From positions 1-64,000 of the forward strand of contig JAGKTY010000002.1 in assembly GCA_021153185.1 (NCBI GenBank): a DNA stretch of 64,000 nt, written 5' to 3'. The position numbers and the translations under genes were made by a program. How positions within the stretch are numbered: the stretch's first letter is position 1; each line of letters starts with the position of its first letter. The notes below the pieces were generated by a model. That model searched no databases. It worked only from the letters and a program-made list of their open reading frames with translations, and was not told the origin of the DNA. Positions 15,361 through 23,373 of the stretch are shown piece by piece. The DNA comes from Lachnospiraceae bacterium (lineage in GTDB: Bacteria > Bacillota > Clostridia > Lachnospirales > Lachnospiraceae).

Positions 15361-16371
15361 ATGGGCTTTTTTCAAGATTTAAAGGAAGATTTATCACAGG
15401 CTGTGAATGAGCTTATTCCGGAAGAAGAACTGATGAATGCAGAAATGCAGCAGATGACAGAAGAGGAATCCGTACCGGTTCAGGAGGCAGTGGCGCAGGA
15501 AGAGGCGAAACCACAGCAGACGGAACAGGATTTGGAGGCAGCACTTGCTGCAGCGCTTTCCAAATTGCCGGACAGCGTAGAGCCACAGCCGGTGAAAGCG
15601 ATGGAGCCACAGCAGGTAGAAGAAGTGGCTGCTGCTTCGGAAGAACCGGCCAAAGAGGAAGTTGTCATGGAGCCGGAAACTGAGGCAGTACAAGAGCCGG
15701 CAGTGGCAGAGCAGGAAGTAGTAGCACAACAGATAGTGGAACCTGCACAAGCGCCTGTGGCACCGGCTATGGAAGAAGTCATTCCGGCGCAAAGTGAAGT
15801 GCAGCCTGCAGAGGAAGCAAAGGCAGGACAGCCGCAGGTTGTTGTTTCACAAAAAGAGGTTTCCTTTGATGAAGATGAGGAAGCAAGTGATGAAAATGCT
15901 GCAATTACATCCGGCATGGTCATTAACGGTGATCTCATCACAAAAGGCTCCTGTGAAATGCTCGGTACGATTAACGGAAATCTTGATGTGCTTGGCAAGC
16001 TTAGCATGTCAGGAACAATTAAGGGTGAGATTTATGCGGCAGAAATCTATTCTGATTCTGCACAGGTAACAGGAAATATTCACTCAAAGGGCAGCGTCAA
16101 AATCGGTGCCAAATCCGTTATTATCGGTAATGTATATGCGACAAGTGCCGTGATTGCCGGTGCTATCAAAGGAGATATTGATGTGCAGGGACCTGTTATT
16201 CTCGATTCCTCAGCCATCGTTATGGGTAACATCAAATCCAAAGCAGTGCAGATTAACAATGGTGCGGTCATTGAAGGTGTCGTATCACAGAGCTATGCAC
16301 AGGTAAGTCCGACATTCTTCTTTGATGATTATAAGATGCCGGAGATTGTTATTAAGAAAAGAAAATTTTAG
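15361..16371 (+). CDS. Bactofilin-like polymer-forming protein with long acidic N-terminal region
   Basis: A 336-residue protein. The C-terminal ~130 residues (from about TSGMVINGDLITKGSCEMLG) are a bactofilin (DUF583) beta-helix with the regular turn pattern of G-x-I and V-I-x-G-N-V. Such domains polymerise spontaneously and scaffold cell-wall enzymes. The preceding ~170 residues are an acidic, Glu/Gln/Ala/Pro/Val-rich low-complexity region. The N-terminus MGFFQDLKEDLSQAVNEL looks like an amphipathic membrane-targeting helix. The ATG at 15361 follows AAAGGAGATAAAG; an upstream in-frame start at 15322 would overlap the deacetylase and has no ribosome site. The long acidic segment is unusual for the family. 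Confidence 0.85.
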   Translation: MGFFQDLKEDLSQAVNELIPEEELMNAEMQQMTEEESVPVQEAVAQEEAKPQQTEQDLEAALAAALSKLPDSVEPQPVKAMEPQQVEEVAAASEEPAKEEVVMEPETEAVQEPAVAEQEVVAQQIVEPAQAPVAPAMEEVIPAQSEVQPAEEAKAGQPQVVVSQKEVSFDEDEEASDENAAITSGMVINGDLITKGSCEMLGTINGNLDVLGKLSMSGTIKGEIYAAEIYSDSAQVTGNIHSKGSVKIGAKSVIIGNVYATSAVIAGAIKGDIDVQGPVILDSSAIVMGNIKSKAVQINNGAVIEGVVSQSYAQVSPTFFFDDYKMPEIVIKKRKF

Positions 16372-16421
16372 GTACCTGACAATAAACGATTTTGAAATGG
16401 TTACATTCGGAGGACTTCATA

Positions 16422-17117
16422 ATGAAGAGAGTCATGTTGAAATTAAGCGGAGAAGCGCTTGCAGGACCAAACAAAACAGGATTTCACGAGGAGACTGTTC
16501 AAAAAGTTGCTCTGCAGGTAAAAGAGCTTGTGGATGACGGAATCCAGGTCGGTATTGTAATCGGCGGTGGTAATTTCTGGAGAGGAAGAAGCAGTAAAAA
16601 CATCGATCGTACCAAGGCAGATCAGATTGGAATGCTTGCGACAATCATGAATTGTATTTATGTTTCAGAGATTTTTCGCTCGGTCGGTATGATGACCAAT
16701 ATTCTGACACCGTTTGAATGTGGTAGTTTTACCAAGCTTTTTTCAAAGGACAGAGCGAATAAATACTTTGAAAAGGGCATGGTTGTGTTCTTTGCCGGAG
16801 GTACCGGACACCCTTATTTTTCAACGGATACGGGCGTTGTACTTCGTGCAGTTGAGGTTGAGGCTGACGTGATTTTACTTGCCAAAGCGGTGGACGGTGT
16901 TTATGATGATGACCCAAGAAACAATCCGCAGGCGAAGAAATATACGGAAGTGACAATCGATGAGGTTATCGAAAAGAATCTTCAGGTTGTCGACATGACA
17001 GCATCTATTTTGGCCAGAGACAATCATATGCCGATGTGGGTGTTTGGACTCAATGAAGAAAACAGCATTGTGAATACGGTTAAAGGTACATTTCATGGCA
17101 CAAAGGTGCTTGTATAG
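16422..17117 (+). CDS. pyrH: UMP kinase
   Basis: Amino-acid-kinase-family UMP kinase of 231 residues that phosphorylates UMP to UDP for pyrimidine and cell-wall nucleotide supply. It opens KRVMLKLSGEAL and contains the substrate loop IGGGNFWRGR and FAGGTGHPYFSTD, both diagnostic. The ATG at 16422 has GGAGG eight bases upstream, so the longer in-frame extension to 16392 is rejected. It begins the pyrH-frr-uppS-cdsA-dxr-rseP order common in bacteria; the next gene starts nine bases after its stop. Confidence 0.96.
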   Translation: MKRVMLKLSGEALAGPNKTGFHEETVQKVALQVKELVDDGIQVGIVIGGGNFWRGRSSKNIDRTKADQIGMLATIMNCIYVSEIFRSVGMMTNILTPFECGSFTKLFSKDRANKYFEKGMVVFFAGGTGHPYFSTDTGVVLRAVEVEADVILLAKAVDGVYDDDPRNNPQAKKYTEVTIDEVIEKNLQVVDMTASILARDNHMPMWVFGLNEENSIVNTVKGTFHGTKVLV

Positions 17118-17126
17118 GAGGGTTTT

Positions 17127-17678
17127 ATGGACGCAAGATTACAGGTTTATGATGACAAAATGAAAAAGGCACTCGAGTTTTTAAATGGCGAGTTTGCTAC
17201 GATTCGTGCAGGTAGAGCAAATCCGCATGTGCTTGACAAAGTGAAAGTAGATTACTATGGAACACCAACGCCAATTCAGCAGGTTGGAAATATCACCGTT
17301 CCGGAACCACGTATGATTCAGATTGCACCGTGGGAGAAGACGCTCATCAAAGAGATTGAAAAAGCAATTATGACGAGTGATGTCGGCATCACACCAAGCA
17401 ATGACGGTAGTGTCATCCGTCTGATTTTCCCGGAACTGACAGAGGAGAGACGTAAAGAGCTTGTTAAAGATGTCAAGAAAAAGGGTGAAGAAAACAAAGT
17501 CGTTGTCCGCAATGTAAGACGTGACGGAAATGACGCGTTTAAAAAGCTTGCAAAAGAAGAGGTTTCAGAGGATGAAATCAAAAATCTGGAAAGTGAACTT
17601 CAGAAATTAACTGACAAGTATATCAAAGAAATCGACAAGGCTGTCGAGGAAAAATCAAAAGAAATTATGACAGTATAA
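17127..17678 (+). CDS. frr: Ribosome recycling factor
   Basis: A 183-residue protein of standard RRF length. With EF-G it splits the post-termination ribosome. The family pattern is clear: RAGRANPHVLDKVKVDYYG near the N-terminus, then IQQVGNITVPEPR, and the C-terminal three-helix segment with LTEERRKELVKDVKKKGEE. AGGAGGG precedes the ATG. A hairpin follows the stop codon and may partly separate it from uppS. Confidence 0.97.
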   Translation: MDARLQVYDDKMKKALEFLNGEFATIRAGRANPHVLDKVKVDYYGTPTPIQQVGNITVPEPRMIQIAPWEKTLIKEIEKAIMTSDVGITPSNDGSVIRLIFPELTEERRKELVKDVKKKGEENKVVVRNVRRDGNDAFKKLAKEEVSEDEIKNLESELQKLTDKYIKEIDKAVEEKSKEIMTV

Positions 17679-17682
17679 TCAT

Positions 17683-17713
17683 GGGGGGCGACGTTGCGGC
17701 GTCCCCCTTATTT
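17683..17713 (+). terminator. Hairpin with T-rich tail between frr and uppS
   Basis: Five Gs from 17683 pair with CCCCC (17703-17707), and the inner bases GCG and CG pair across one mismatch around a TTG loop. TTATTTG follows. It is probably a partial terminator, since the essential downstream genes appear to lack another strong promoter. Confidence 0.65.
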
Positions 17714-17732
17714 GACATAGAAAGGGCAAACA

Positions 17733-18461
17733 ATGAGTGAACAGCGTAAAATCCCCAATCATGTTGCAATCATCTTAGATGGCAACGGAAGATGGGCGAA
17801 AAGCAAAGGAATGCCACGCAATTATGGACATGTGCAGGGCGCAAAGACAGTGGAAGTGATTTGTGAGGAAGCATACAAAATGGGTATTCAGTATTTGACT
17901 GTTTATGCTTTTTCGACGGAGAATTGGAACAGACCGAAGGATGAAGTGGATGCACTGATGGGACTGCTTCGCAATTATATGAAGAACTGTCAAAAGACAG
18001 CAGAAAAGAATCGCATGTGCGTGCGTGTGATTGGTGATAAAACAAGGCTTGATGCGGATTTGCAGCAGCAGATTGCAGCACTTGAGGAAAAGACAAAAGA
18101 CAACGATGGACTGCATTTTCAGGTGGCCATCAATTATGGCGGTAGAGATGAACTCGTCCGCGCGATGAAAAAGGCGTATACGGATGTTGCAAACGGCACA
18201 CGTAAGATTGAGGATTTGAATGAGGACGTGATTTCCTCTTATTTGGATACAGCAGGGATTCCGGATCCTGATTTGCTCATTCGGACAAGTGGCGAACAGC
18301 GGACCTCCAATTTCCTGCCGTGGCAGCTTGCGTATTCCGAGTTTTATTTTACGCCTGTTCCATGGCCGGCATTCACAAAAGCGGATTTGGAAGAAGCGGT
18401 TGATTCTTATACGAGACGTGATAGAAGATTTGGACTTGTAAAGGAGGCGGAGGATGTTTAA
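17733..18461 (+). CDS. uppS: Undecaprenyl diphosphate synthase (cis-prenyltransferase)
   Basis: Makes the C55 lipid carrier for peptidoglycan and wall polymers from farnesyl and isopentenyl diphosphates. The protein has 242 residues with the catalytic Asp motif AIILDGNGRWAK near the start, then AFSTENWNRP, and the closing LLIRTSGEQRTSNFLPWQLAYSE split across the usual conserved regions. AAAGGG precedes the ATG. The stop overlaps the start of cdsA by eight bases, so the two are translationally coupled. Confidence 0.96.
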   Translation: MSEQRKIPNHVAIILDGNGRWAKSKGMPRNYGHVQGAKTVEVICEEAYKMGIQYLTVYAFSTENWNRPKDEVDALMGLLRNYMKNCQKTAEKNRMCVRVIGDKTRLDADLQQQIAALEEKTKDNDGLHFQVAINYGGRDELVRAMKKAYTDVANGTRKIEDLNEDVISSYLDTAGIPDPDLLIRTSGEQRTSNFLPWQLAYSEFYFTPVPWPAFTKADLEEAVDSYTRRDRRFGLVKEAEDV

Positions 18462-19284
18462 AGAGCGATTTATGAGTGCAATTGTGCTGGTCATATTGTT
18501 GGTGGTGTTCTTACTTGCCGGTAAACTGCCGCTTTTGCTTGCACTTCTTTTGCTGTCCCTAATCGCATTTGTCGAGATGACTAAGGCGTGTAAGGTACAT
18601 GAGGATGAAAAAAAAGTGAATGCACTTGAGCTTGTTGGAATGCTTGGGATTTGCATATACTATATCGTGGTGTTTGTGTTTGGCGTGAGCACTTATCTGA
18701 TGCTGACTATGATTATTACGATTTCACTCATGATGATGGTGTATGTGTTTACGTTTCCGAGATTTCATGCAAATCAGGTTATGGCAGCAATTTTTGCGTT
18801 TGTCTATGCGCCTGTCATGCTCAGCTTTTTGTATCTGACAAGGACGCTTGAACAGGGTGTTTTTCTTGTATGGCTGACATTTATCGGCTCCTGGATTTGT
18901 GATACGAGTGCCTATCTTGTCGGACGTAAGATCGGAAAACATAAACTTGCACCGGTTCTGAGTCCGAAAAAGTCGATTGAGGGCGCGGTCGGTGGCGTTG
19001 CCGGGGCAGCACTTGTGGCGGTATTGTATGCCGGCATCCTTGTAAAAACAGGGCAGGTTGGCATGGAAGCGATGTGGATGTATCCCGTAATTTGCACCAT
19101 CTGCAGTCTGTTTAGTCAGGTGGGCGATTTGGCGGCATCCGGCATTAAGAGAAATCATGCGTTAAAGGATTATGGCAAATTGATTCCGGGACATGGCGGC
19201 ATTATGGACCGGTTTGATAGCGTTATCTTTATTGCGCCGATCATTTATTATGCGGCAGTTCTGTTAGCAAAGACTGTCTCATAG
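18454..19284 (+). CDS. cdsA: Phosphatidate cytidylyltransferase (CDP-diglyceride synthase)
   Basis: Polytopic membrane enzyme of 276 residues that activates phosphatidic acid with CTP for phospholipid synthesis. There are about seven hydrophobic segments. The signature LSPKKSIEGAVGG is followed by GDLAASGIKRNHALKDYG and then PGHGGIMDRFDS, which covers the CdsA motif. GGCGGAGG precedes the ATG at 18454, within the end of uppS. A second ATG at 18472 is possible but less well placed. Confidence 0.95.
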   Translation: MFKERFMSAIVLVILLVVFLLAGKLPLLLALLLLSLIAFVEMTKACKVHEDEKKVNALELVGMLGICIYYIVVFVFGVSTYLMLTMIITISLMMMVYVFTFPRFHANQVMAAIFAFVYAPVMLSFLYLTRTLEQGVFLVWLTFIGSWICDTSAYLVGRKIGKHKLAPVLSPKKSIEGAVGGVAGAALVAVLYAGILVKTGQVGMEAMWMYPVICTICSLFSQVGDLAASGIKRNHALKDYGKLIPGHGGIMDRFDSVIFIAPIIYYAAVLLAKTVS

Positions 19285-19306
19285 ATTTTGTGACGAAGAG
19301 GAAAAC

Positions 19307-20452
19307 ATGAAGAAGATTGTAGTAATGGGTAGTACCGGCTCAATCGGTACACAAACACTGGATATTGTAAGAGCATATCCGGACCGGCTTTGTGTTGTTG
19401 CGCTCGCAGCAGGAAGCAACGTTTCCAAGATGGAAGAGCAGATCCGGGAATTTGCGCCGCGCTATGCGGTGATGTGGTCCCAAAAGGCGGCAGCGGAACT
19501 TAAGGAGCGGGTAAAGGATTTGGATGTCAAAGTTCTTTGCGGGATGGATGGACTGATGCAGATTGCAGTCCTTCCGGAAAGCGAGATTGTCGTGACGGCA
19601 ATGGTTGGAATGATTGGCATCAGACCGACGATTGCAGCGATTGAAGCAGGAAAAGATATTGCGCTTGCAAACAAGGAGACGCTTGTGACAGCAGGGCATA
19701 TTATCATGCCGCTTGTTGAGAAGATGGGCGTATCTCTTTTGCCGGTTGACAGTGAGCACAGCGCGATTTTCCAGTCATTAAACGGTGAACCAAGAAACCG
19801 GGTCAAACGGATTTTACTGACTGCTTCAGGTGGTCCGTTCAGAGGCAGGACGACCTTGCAGATGCGGGATGTGACGGTTGCAGATGCGCTGAAGCATCCG
19901 AACTGGACAATGGGACAAAAAATCACGATTGATTCAGCGACCATGGTCAACAAAGGCCTTGAGGTGATGGAGGCAGGATGGCTTTTTGGCGTTTCACCAC
20001 AGGAGATTACGGTGGTAGTGCATCCGGAGAGCATTGTGCATTCTATGGTTGAATATGTCGATGGAGCAGTGATCGCACAAATGGGCGTACCGGATATGAA
20101 ACTTCCGATCCAGTATGCACTGTTTTACCCGGACAGACTTCCGATGAATGGGCAAAAACTGGATTTGTTCGAGGTGTCTAAGCTGACCTTTGAACAGCCA
20201 AACATGGAGACGTTTCGCGGCTTAAAGCTTGCCTATGATGCATTTCAAACGGGTGGCAGTATGCCGACTGTTTACAATGCGGCAAATGAGCGGGCAGTGG
20301 CAATGTTTTTACAAAATAAAATTAAATTTCTCGATATTTATGACATCATTGAAGCGGCGATGGGAGAACATAAGACGATTCAAAACCCGGATGTTTCGCA
20401 AATTCTCGAGACGGAGAAATGGTGTTATGAACTGATTGAGAGCAGGTGGTAG
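19307..20452 (+). CDS. dxr: 1-deoxy-D-xylulose 5-phosphate reductoisomerase
   Basis: MEP-pathway enzyme (381 residues) that converts DXP to 2-C-methyl-D-erythritol 4-phosphate using NADPH. The nucleotide-binding start is VVMGSTGSIGTQTLDIV. The metal and substrate site is visible in LPVDSEHSAIFQ and SATMVNKGLEVMEA. With ispG at 25565 and ispA at the window end, it supplies isoprenoid precursors for the UppS lipid carrier. The ATG follows GAAGAGGAAAAC. Confidence 0.97.
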   Translation: MKKIVVMGSTGSIGTQTLDIVRAYPDRLCVVALAAGSNVSKMEEQIREFAPRYAVMWSQKAAAELKERVKDLDVKVLCGMDGLMQIAVLPESEIVVTAMVGMIGIRPTIAAIEAGKDIALANKETLVTAGHIIMPLVEKMGVSLLPVDSEHSAIFQSLNGEPRNRVKRILLTASGGPFRGRTTLQMRDVTVADALKHPNWTMGQKITIDSATMVNKGLEVMEAGWLFGVSPQEITVVVHPESIVHSMVEYVDGAVIAQMGVPDMKLPIQYALFYPDRLPMNGQKLDLFEVSKLTFEQPNMETFRGLKLAYDAFQTGGSMPTVYNAANERAVAMFLQNKIKFLDIYDIIEAAMGEHKTIQNPDVSQILETEKWCYELIESRW

Positions 20453-20453
20453 C

Positions 20454-21554
20454 ATGGGTGTTTTATTGTTTTTTATCATATTTGGTGTTGTAGTCATTGT
20501 GCATGAACTCGGACATTTTCTTCTTGCAAAGGCAGGCGGAATCGGCGTTGTCGAGTTTTCCATCGGAATGGGTCCATGTCTGTTTCATTTTGACAAAAAC
20601 GGGACGAGATATGCAATCAGACTGTTTCCAATAGGCGGTGCGTGTGTATTTGAGGGAGAGGACGGCAAATACACCGATGAACCACAGGATGCGCAACCGC
20701 ATCAGGACATCAATGAAGAGATTAAAGCAAATGAGATGCAAAAAGGAAGGGCGTTTCCGGATGCATCAATCGGCGTCCGCTTTTTGACGGTGTTTGCAGG
20801 CCCGTTTTTCAATTTTATTCTCGCCTTTTTGTTTTCGGCAATTATTATCGGCAGCATCGGTGTCGATCTTCCTGTCATTTACAAGGTCTCCGAAGAAGGC
20901 GGCGCATATCAGGCAGGACTTAAGGCCGGTGATATGATTGTTTCCTTAAACGGAGAAAAGACACATTTATATCGGGAAATCAGCCTCTTTTCCATGCTGC
21001 ATGAAGGCGGCGACATCGACGTTGTGTACAAGCGGGACGGTAAGACGTATGAAACGGTTCTGACACCAACCTATGATGAGGAGGCAAAACGCTATTATTT
21101 AGGGCTTGTCGGGATGAGCGGTTATACGAAGCTGTCACTTGGTGGCACCCTGAAGTATAGTTTCTATGAAACCGGTTATTGGGTCAAAACGACTCTCAAA
21201 AGCTTATCCATGATGGTACGCGGAAAGGTTTCAAAGGATGATGTGTCAGGTCCTGTCGGAATGGCGCAGGCCGTGAATACCATCTATACGGAGTCAAAAC
21301 CGGACGGTGCATTTTACGTCTGGCTCAATATGCTCAATTTTGCCGTGCTGTTAAGTGCCAATCTTGGCGTACTGAATTTGCTGCCGCTTCCTGCACTTGA
21401 CGGCGGAAGGCTTGTGTTTATTATCGTTGAGGCCATTCGCGGGAAGAAAATTCCTCCGGAAAAAGAGGGTTTTGTGCATATGATTGGCTTTGTGCTTTTG
21501 ATGCTTCTTATGGTATTTGTATTTTATAACGATATTACAAGACTGTTTCGATAG
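20454..21554 (+). CDS. rseP: Site-2 metalloprotease (RseP/RasP type)
   Basis: Intramembrane zinc metalloprotease of 366 residues that cleaves membrane-bound substrates such as anti-sigma factors and signal-peptide remnants. The first membrane segment carries the zinc motif HELGH. A PDZ domain occupies roughly residues 125-210, and the second metal motif NLLPLPALDGGR lies near residue 310, followed by membrane segments. The ATG at 20454 is one base after the dxr stop and has AGGTGG upstream; an in-frame TTG at 20436 is rejected. A strong terminator ends the unit. Confidence 0.94.
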   Translation: MGVLLFFIIFGVVVIVHELGHFLLAKAGGIGVVEFSIGMGPCLFHFDKNGTRYAIRLFPIGGACVFEGEDGKYTDEPQDAQPHQDINEEIKANEMQKGRAFPDASIGVRFLTVFAGPFFNFILAFLFSAIIIGSIGVDLPVIYKVSEEGGAYQAGLKAGDMIVSLNGEKTHLYREISLFSMLHEGGDIDVVYKRDGKTYETVLTPTYDEEAKRYYLGLVGMSGYTKLSLGGTLKYSFYETGYWVKTTLKSLSMMVRGKVSKDDVSGPVGMAQAVNTIYTESKPDGAFYVWLNMLNFAVLLSANLGVLNLLPLPALDGGRLVFIIVEAIRGKKIPPEKEGFVHMIGFVLLMLLMVFVFYNDITRLFR

Positions 21555-21583
21555 CTTTTTGACAATGAAAAATGTGATATTTC

Positions 21584-21628
21584 TAACGCTTACAGGACTT
21601 TTTTGACCTGTGGGCGTTATTTTTTTTG
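21584..21628 (+). terminator. Rho-independent terminator after rseP
   Basis: TAACGCTTACAGG (21584-21596) pairs with CCTGTGGGCGTTA (21607-21619) allowing G-T pairs, followed by eight Ts. It closes the pyrH-to-rseP unit. Confidence 0.93.
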
Positions 21629-21641
21629 TGAAAAATGTCAA

Positions 21642-21670
21642 TTGTTTTTGAAAAATGGATGCACTACAAT
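21642..21670 (+). promoter_or_regulatory. Sigma-A promoter for the phosphatase-kinase genes
   Basis: TTGTTT (21642-21647), 17 bases, TACAAT (21665-21670). It leaves a leader of about 80 bases before the TTG start of the phosphatase gene at 21759. Confidence 0.65.
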
Positions 21671-21758
21671 CGGGACTACACACATCGTTTTTCATTTGAT
21701 TCAGATTCAATAACGATTCAAACCCAAATCGGGTGTATTCAAAAGTTGAGGAAACAGA

Positions 21759-22511
21759 TTGAAAAGGAGAAACCGGGAAAGGTTTGCACATGTCCTTATA
21801 TGGGATCAGGGAAATTTCAGAACACAAAACGAAGATGTCGTCTATATCCGGAGCGTGCTGACAAAAGCAGGAATTTGCAATGTGTATGCAATTTGTGATG
21901 GGATGGGCGGCTTAGAAAATGGTGGAGCGGCGAGTAAATTATGTGTCGCAAGAATTGATGAATGGGTGGAAGAAAAGCTGATTCCAATTTTGAAAGTGAG
22001 CAGACGCAAACCGTATTTACGAAAGCAGCTGATTCGTTCGTCAGGGCTTCATCTTTTCAAAGAAATGAACGAAGAATTGTTCCGCTTAGGACGGCGGAAT
22101 CAGTCAGAATACGGAACAACGGCGCTTGTATGTGTCATGTTCCGAAAACAGTATTATATGCTTCATATAGGTGACTGTTATGCATTTCGTATGCGCAAAA
22201 CAATCAGGCAGTTAACAAAAGTGCATAGAACAGACGGACATGTCGTTACGAGGTGTCTTGGTATGAATCGGGATGGAGTGGCAGACTTTGTGTGTGGAAC
22301 AATCAGAAAGCGTGATTCGTTTCTGCTTTGTAGTGATGGGTTTATCGCAGATAAACCAAAGCCGTATTTTGAAGAATTGATGTGTGTAACGAATAAAGAC
22401 CGAAATCACGCGCAATATGAAACGAGGCTGAAAGGACATACCAAGCGGCTTAAGAAGCTTGGCAGGACAGATAATATTTCAGCAATTTGCATCTGGAAGG
22501 AAAGCTCATGA
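21759..22511 (+). CDS. PP2C-family protein serine/threonine phosphatase
   Basis: Soluble PP2C-like phosphatase of 250 residues. The metal-binding acidic residues appear in TQNEDVVY near residue 22, in AICDGMGGLENGG near residue 45, and in the late motif FLLCSDGF. The middle contains EYGTTALVCVMF, a weakened form of the usual GGTTA segment. The best start is a TTG at 21759 with GAGGA six bases upstream; no ATG is available near it. The stop overlaps the kinase ATG as ATGA, indicating coupled translation. The pair probably sets the phosphorylation state of shared targets. It is divergent compared with the usual PrpC/Stp phosphatase. Confidence 0.85.
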   Translation: MKRRNRERFAHVLIWDQGNFRTQNEDVVYIRSVLTKAGICNVYAICDGMGGLENGGAASKLCVARIDEWVEEKLIPILKVSRRKPYLRKQLIRSSGLHLFKEMNEELFRLGRRNQSEYGTTALVCVMFRKQYYMLHIGDCYAFRMRKTIRQLTKVHRTDGHVVTRCLGMNRDGVADFVCGTIRKRDSFLLCSDGFIADKPKPYFEELMCVTNKDRNHAQYETRLKGHTKRLKKLGRTDNISAICIWKESS

Positions 22512-23353
22512 AACAAGGTGACATATTACAGAAACGGTATGAAATCAGAAAGGTTCTCGGAAATGGCGGTACAAGTAAGGTGTATCTCGTGTTTGATGCG
22601 CATACAAAGAAATACTGGGCGCTTAAGGAATTGTGCAAGGCTGATGCCAATGAATTGAAACGGGAGGCATACGAGACCGAAATCAAATTCCTGCAAAGTG
22701 TCACACACGAAGCATTTCCGGTGATGATTGATGCGTTTGAAACAGACAGGGCCTACTATTATGTCATGGAATATGTACATGGCGAACGCATGGATTTGTT
22801 TTTGCAAAGAGTAGGCAGCGTCAGATATGAACAGGCTATGGAAATCATGCAAAATCTATGCGATGCGCTTGCTTATTTGCATGGCAGGACACCACAGCTC
22901 ATTTACGGAGATTTGAAACCGGCAAATGTCATGCTGCTTCCAAACCGGAAGCTGAAGCTGATTGACTTTGGCAGTGTACAGACAGTTGATGAAAGAAAAA
23001 AATATCAAATGGGTACACCGGGCTATGCTGCGCCGGAACAGCTCAAAAAAGACGGGCAGATTGATGCGCGCAGTGATGTCTATTCGTTTGGTGTACTCTT
23101 TTATGAGCTACTAATCGGTGAAAAATTTGATGGAGTGTATTTGGAAAATCCGTTTATCGATGCAGATGTGCGTGAAATCATATTTCACTGCACGAGGATG
23201 AATCAGAAAAGCCGGTATGCGGATATGCGTGAAGTGATGCAAAGTATGAACAAAAAACAAAGACGAAACGGCGGTTTGTTTCTTATGAAAAAGGGCAAGC
23301 AGCCGTTTGTGATACAGGATTTGGAGCGAACAATACTTCAGCAAAATGAATAA
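22508..23353 (+). CDS. Soluble Ser/Thr protein kinase
   Basis: A 281-residue Hanks-type kinase. It shows the glycine-rich loop LGNGGTSKVYLV, the ATP-binding lysine K40 (WALKELCK), a catalytic-loop aspartate D135 in YGDLKPANVML, the metal motif LIDFGS and the substrate-loop GTPGYAAPEQ. The HRD triplet is YGD, so this is a non-RD kinase that may not need activation-loop phosphorylation. Unlike PrkC it has no membrane segment and no PASTA domains. The start overlaps the phosphatase stop. The two genes sit directly before a large surface-protein gene, 20 bases away. Targets are unknown. Confidence 0.9.
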   Translation: MKQGDILQKRYEIRKVLGNGGTSKVYLVFDAHTKKYWALKELCKADANELKREAYETEIKFLQSVTHEAFPVMIDAFETDRAYYYVMEYVHGERMDLFLQRVGSVRYEQAMEIMQNLCDALAYLHGRTPQLIYGDLKPANVMLLPNRKLKLIDFGSVQTVDERKKYQMGTPGYAAPEQLKKDGQIDARSDVYSFGVLFYELLIGEKFDGVYLENPFIDADVREIIFHCTRMNQKSRYADMREVMQSMNKKQRRNGGLFLMKKGKQPFVIQDLERTILQQNE

Positions 23354-23373
23354 ATGAAAGAAAGGACAAAGAT

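Noticed and set aside
15394..16007. Long antisense frames opposite the bactofilin acidic arm
   Set aside because: They arise from the biased codons of the low-complexity region, have no ribosome sites, and lie opposite a clear gene.
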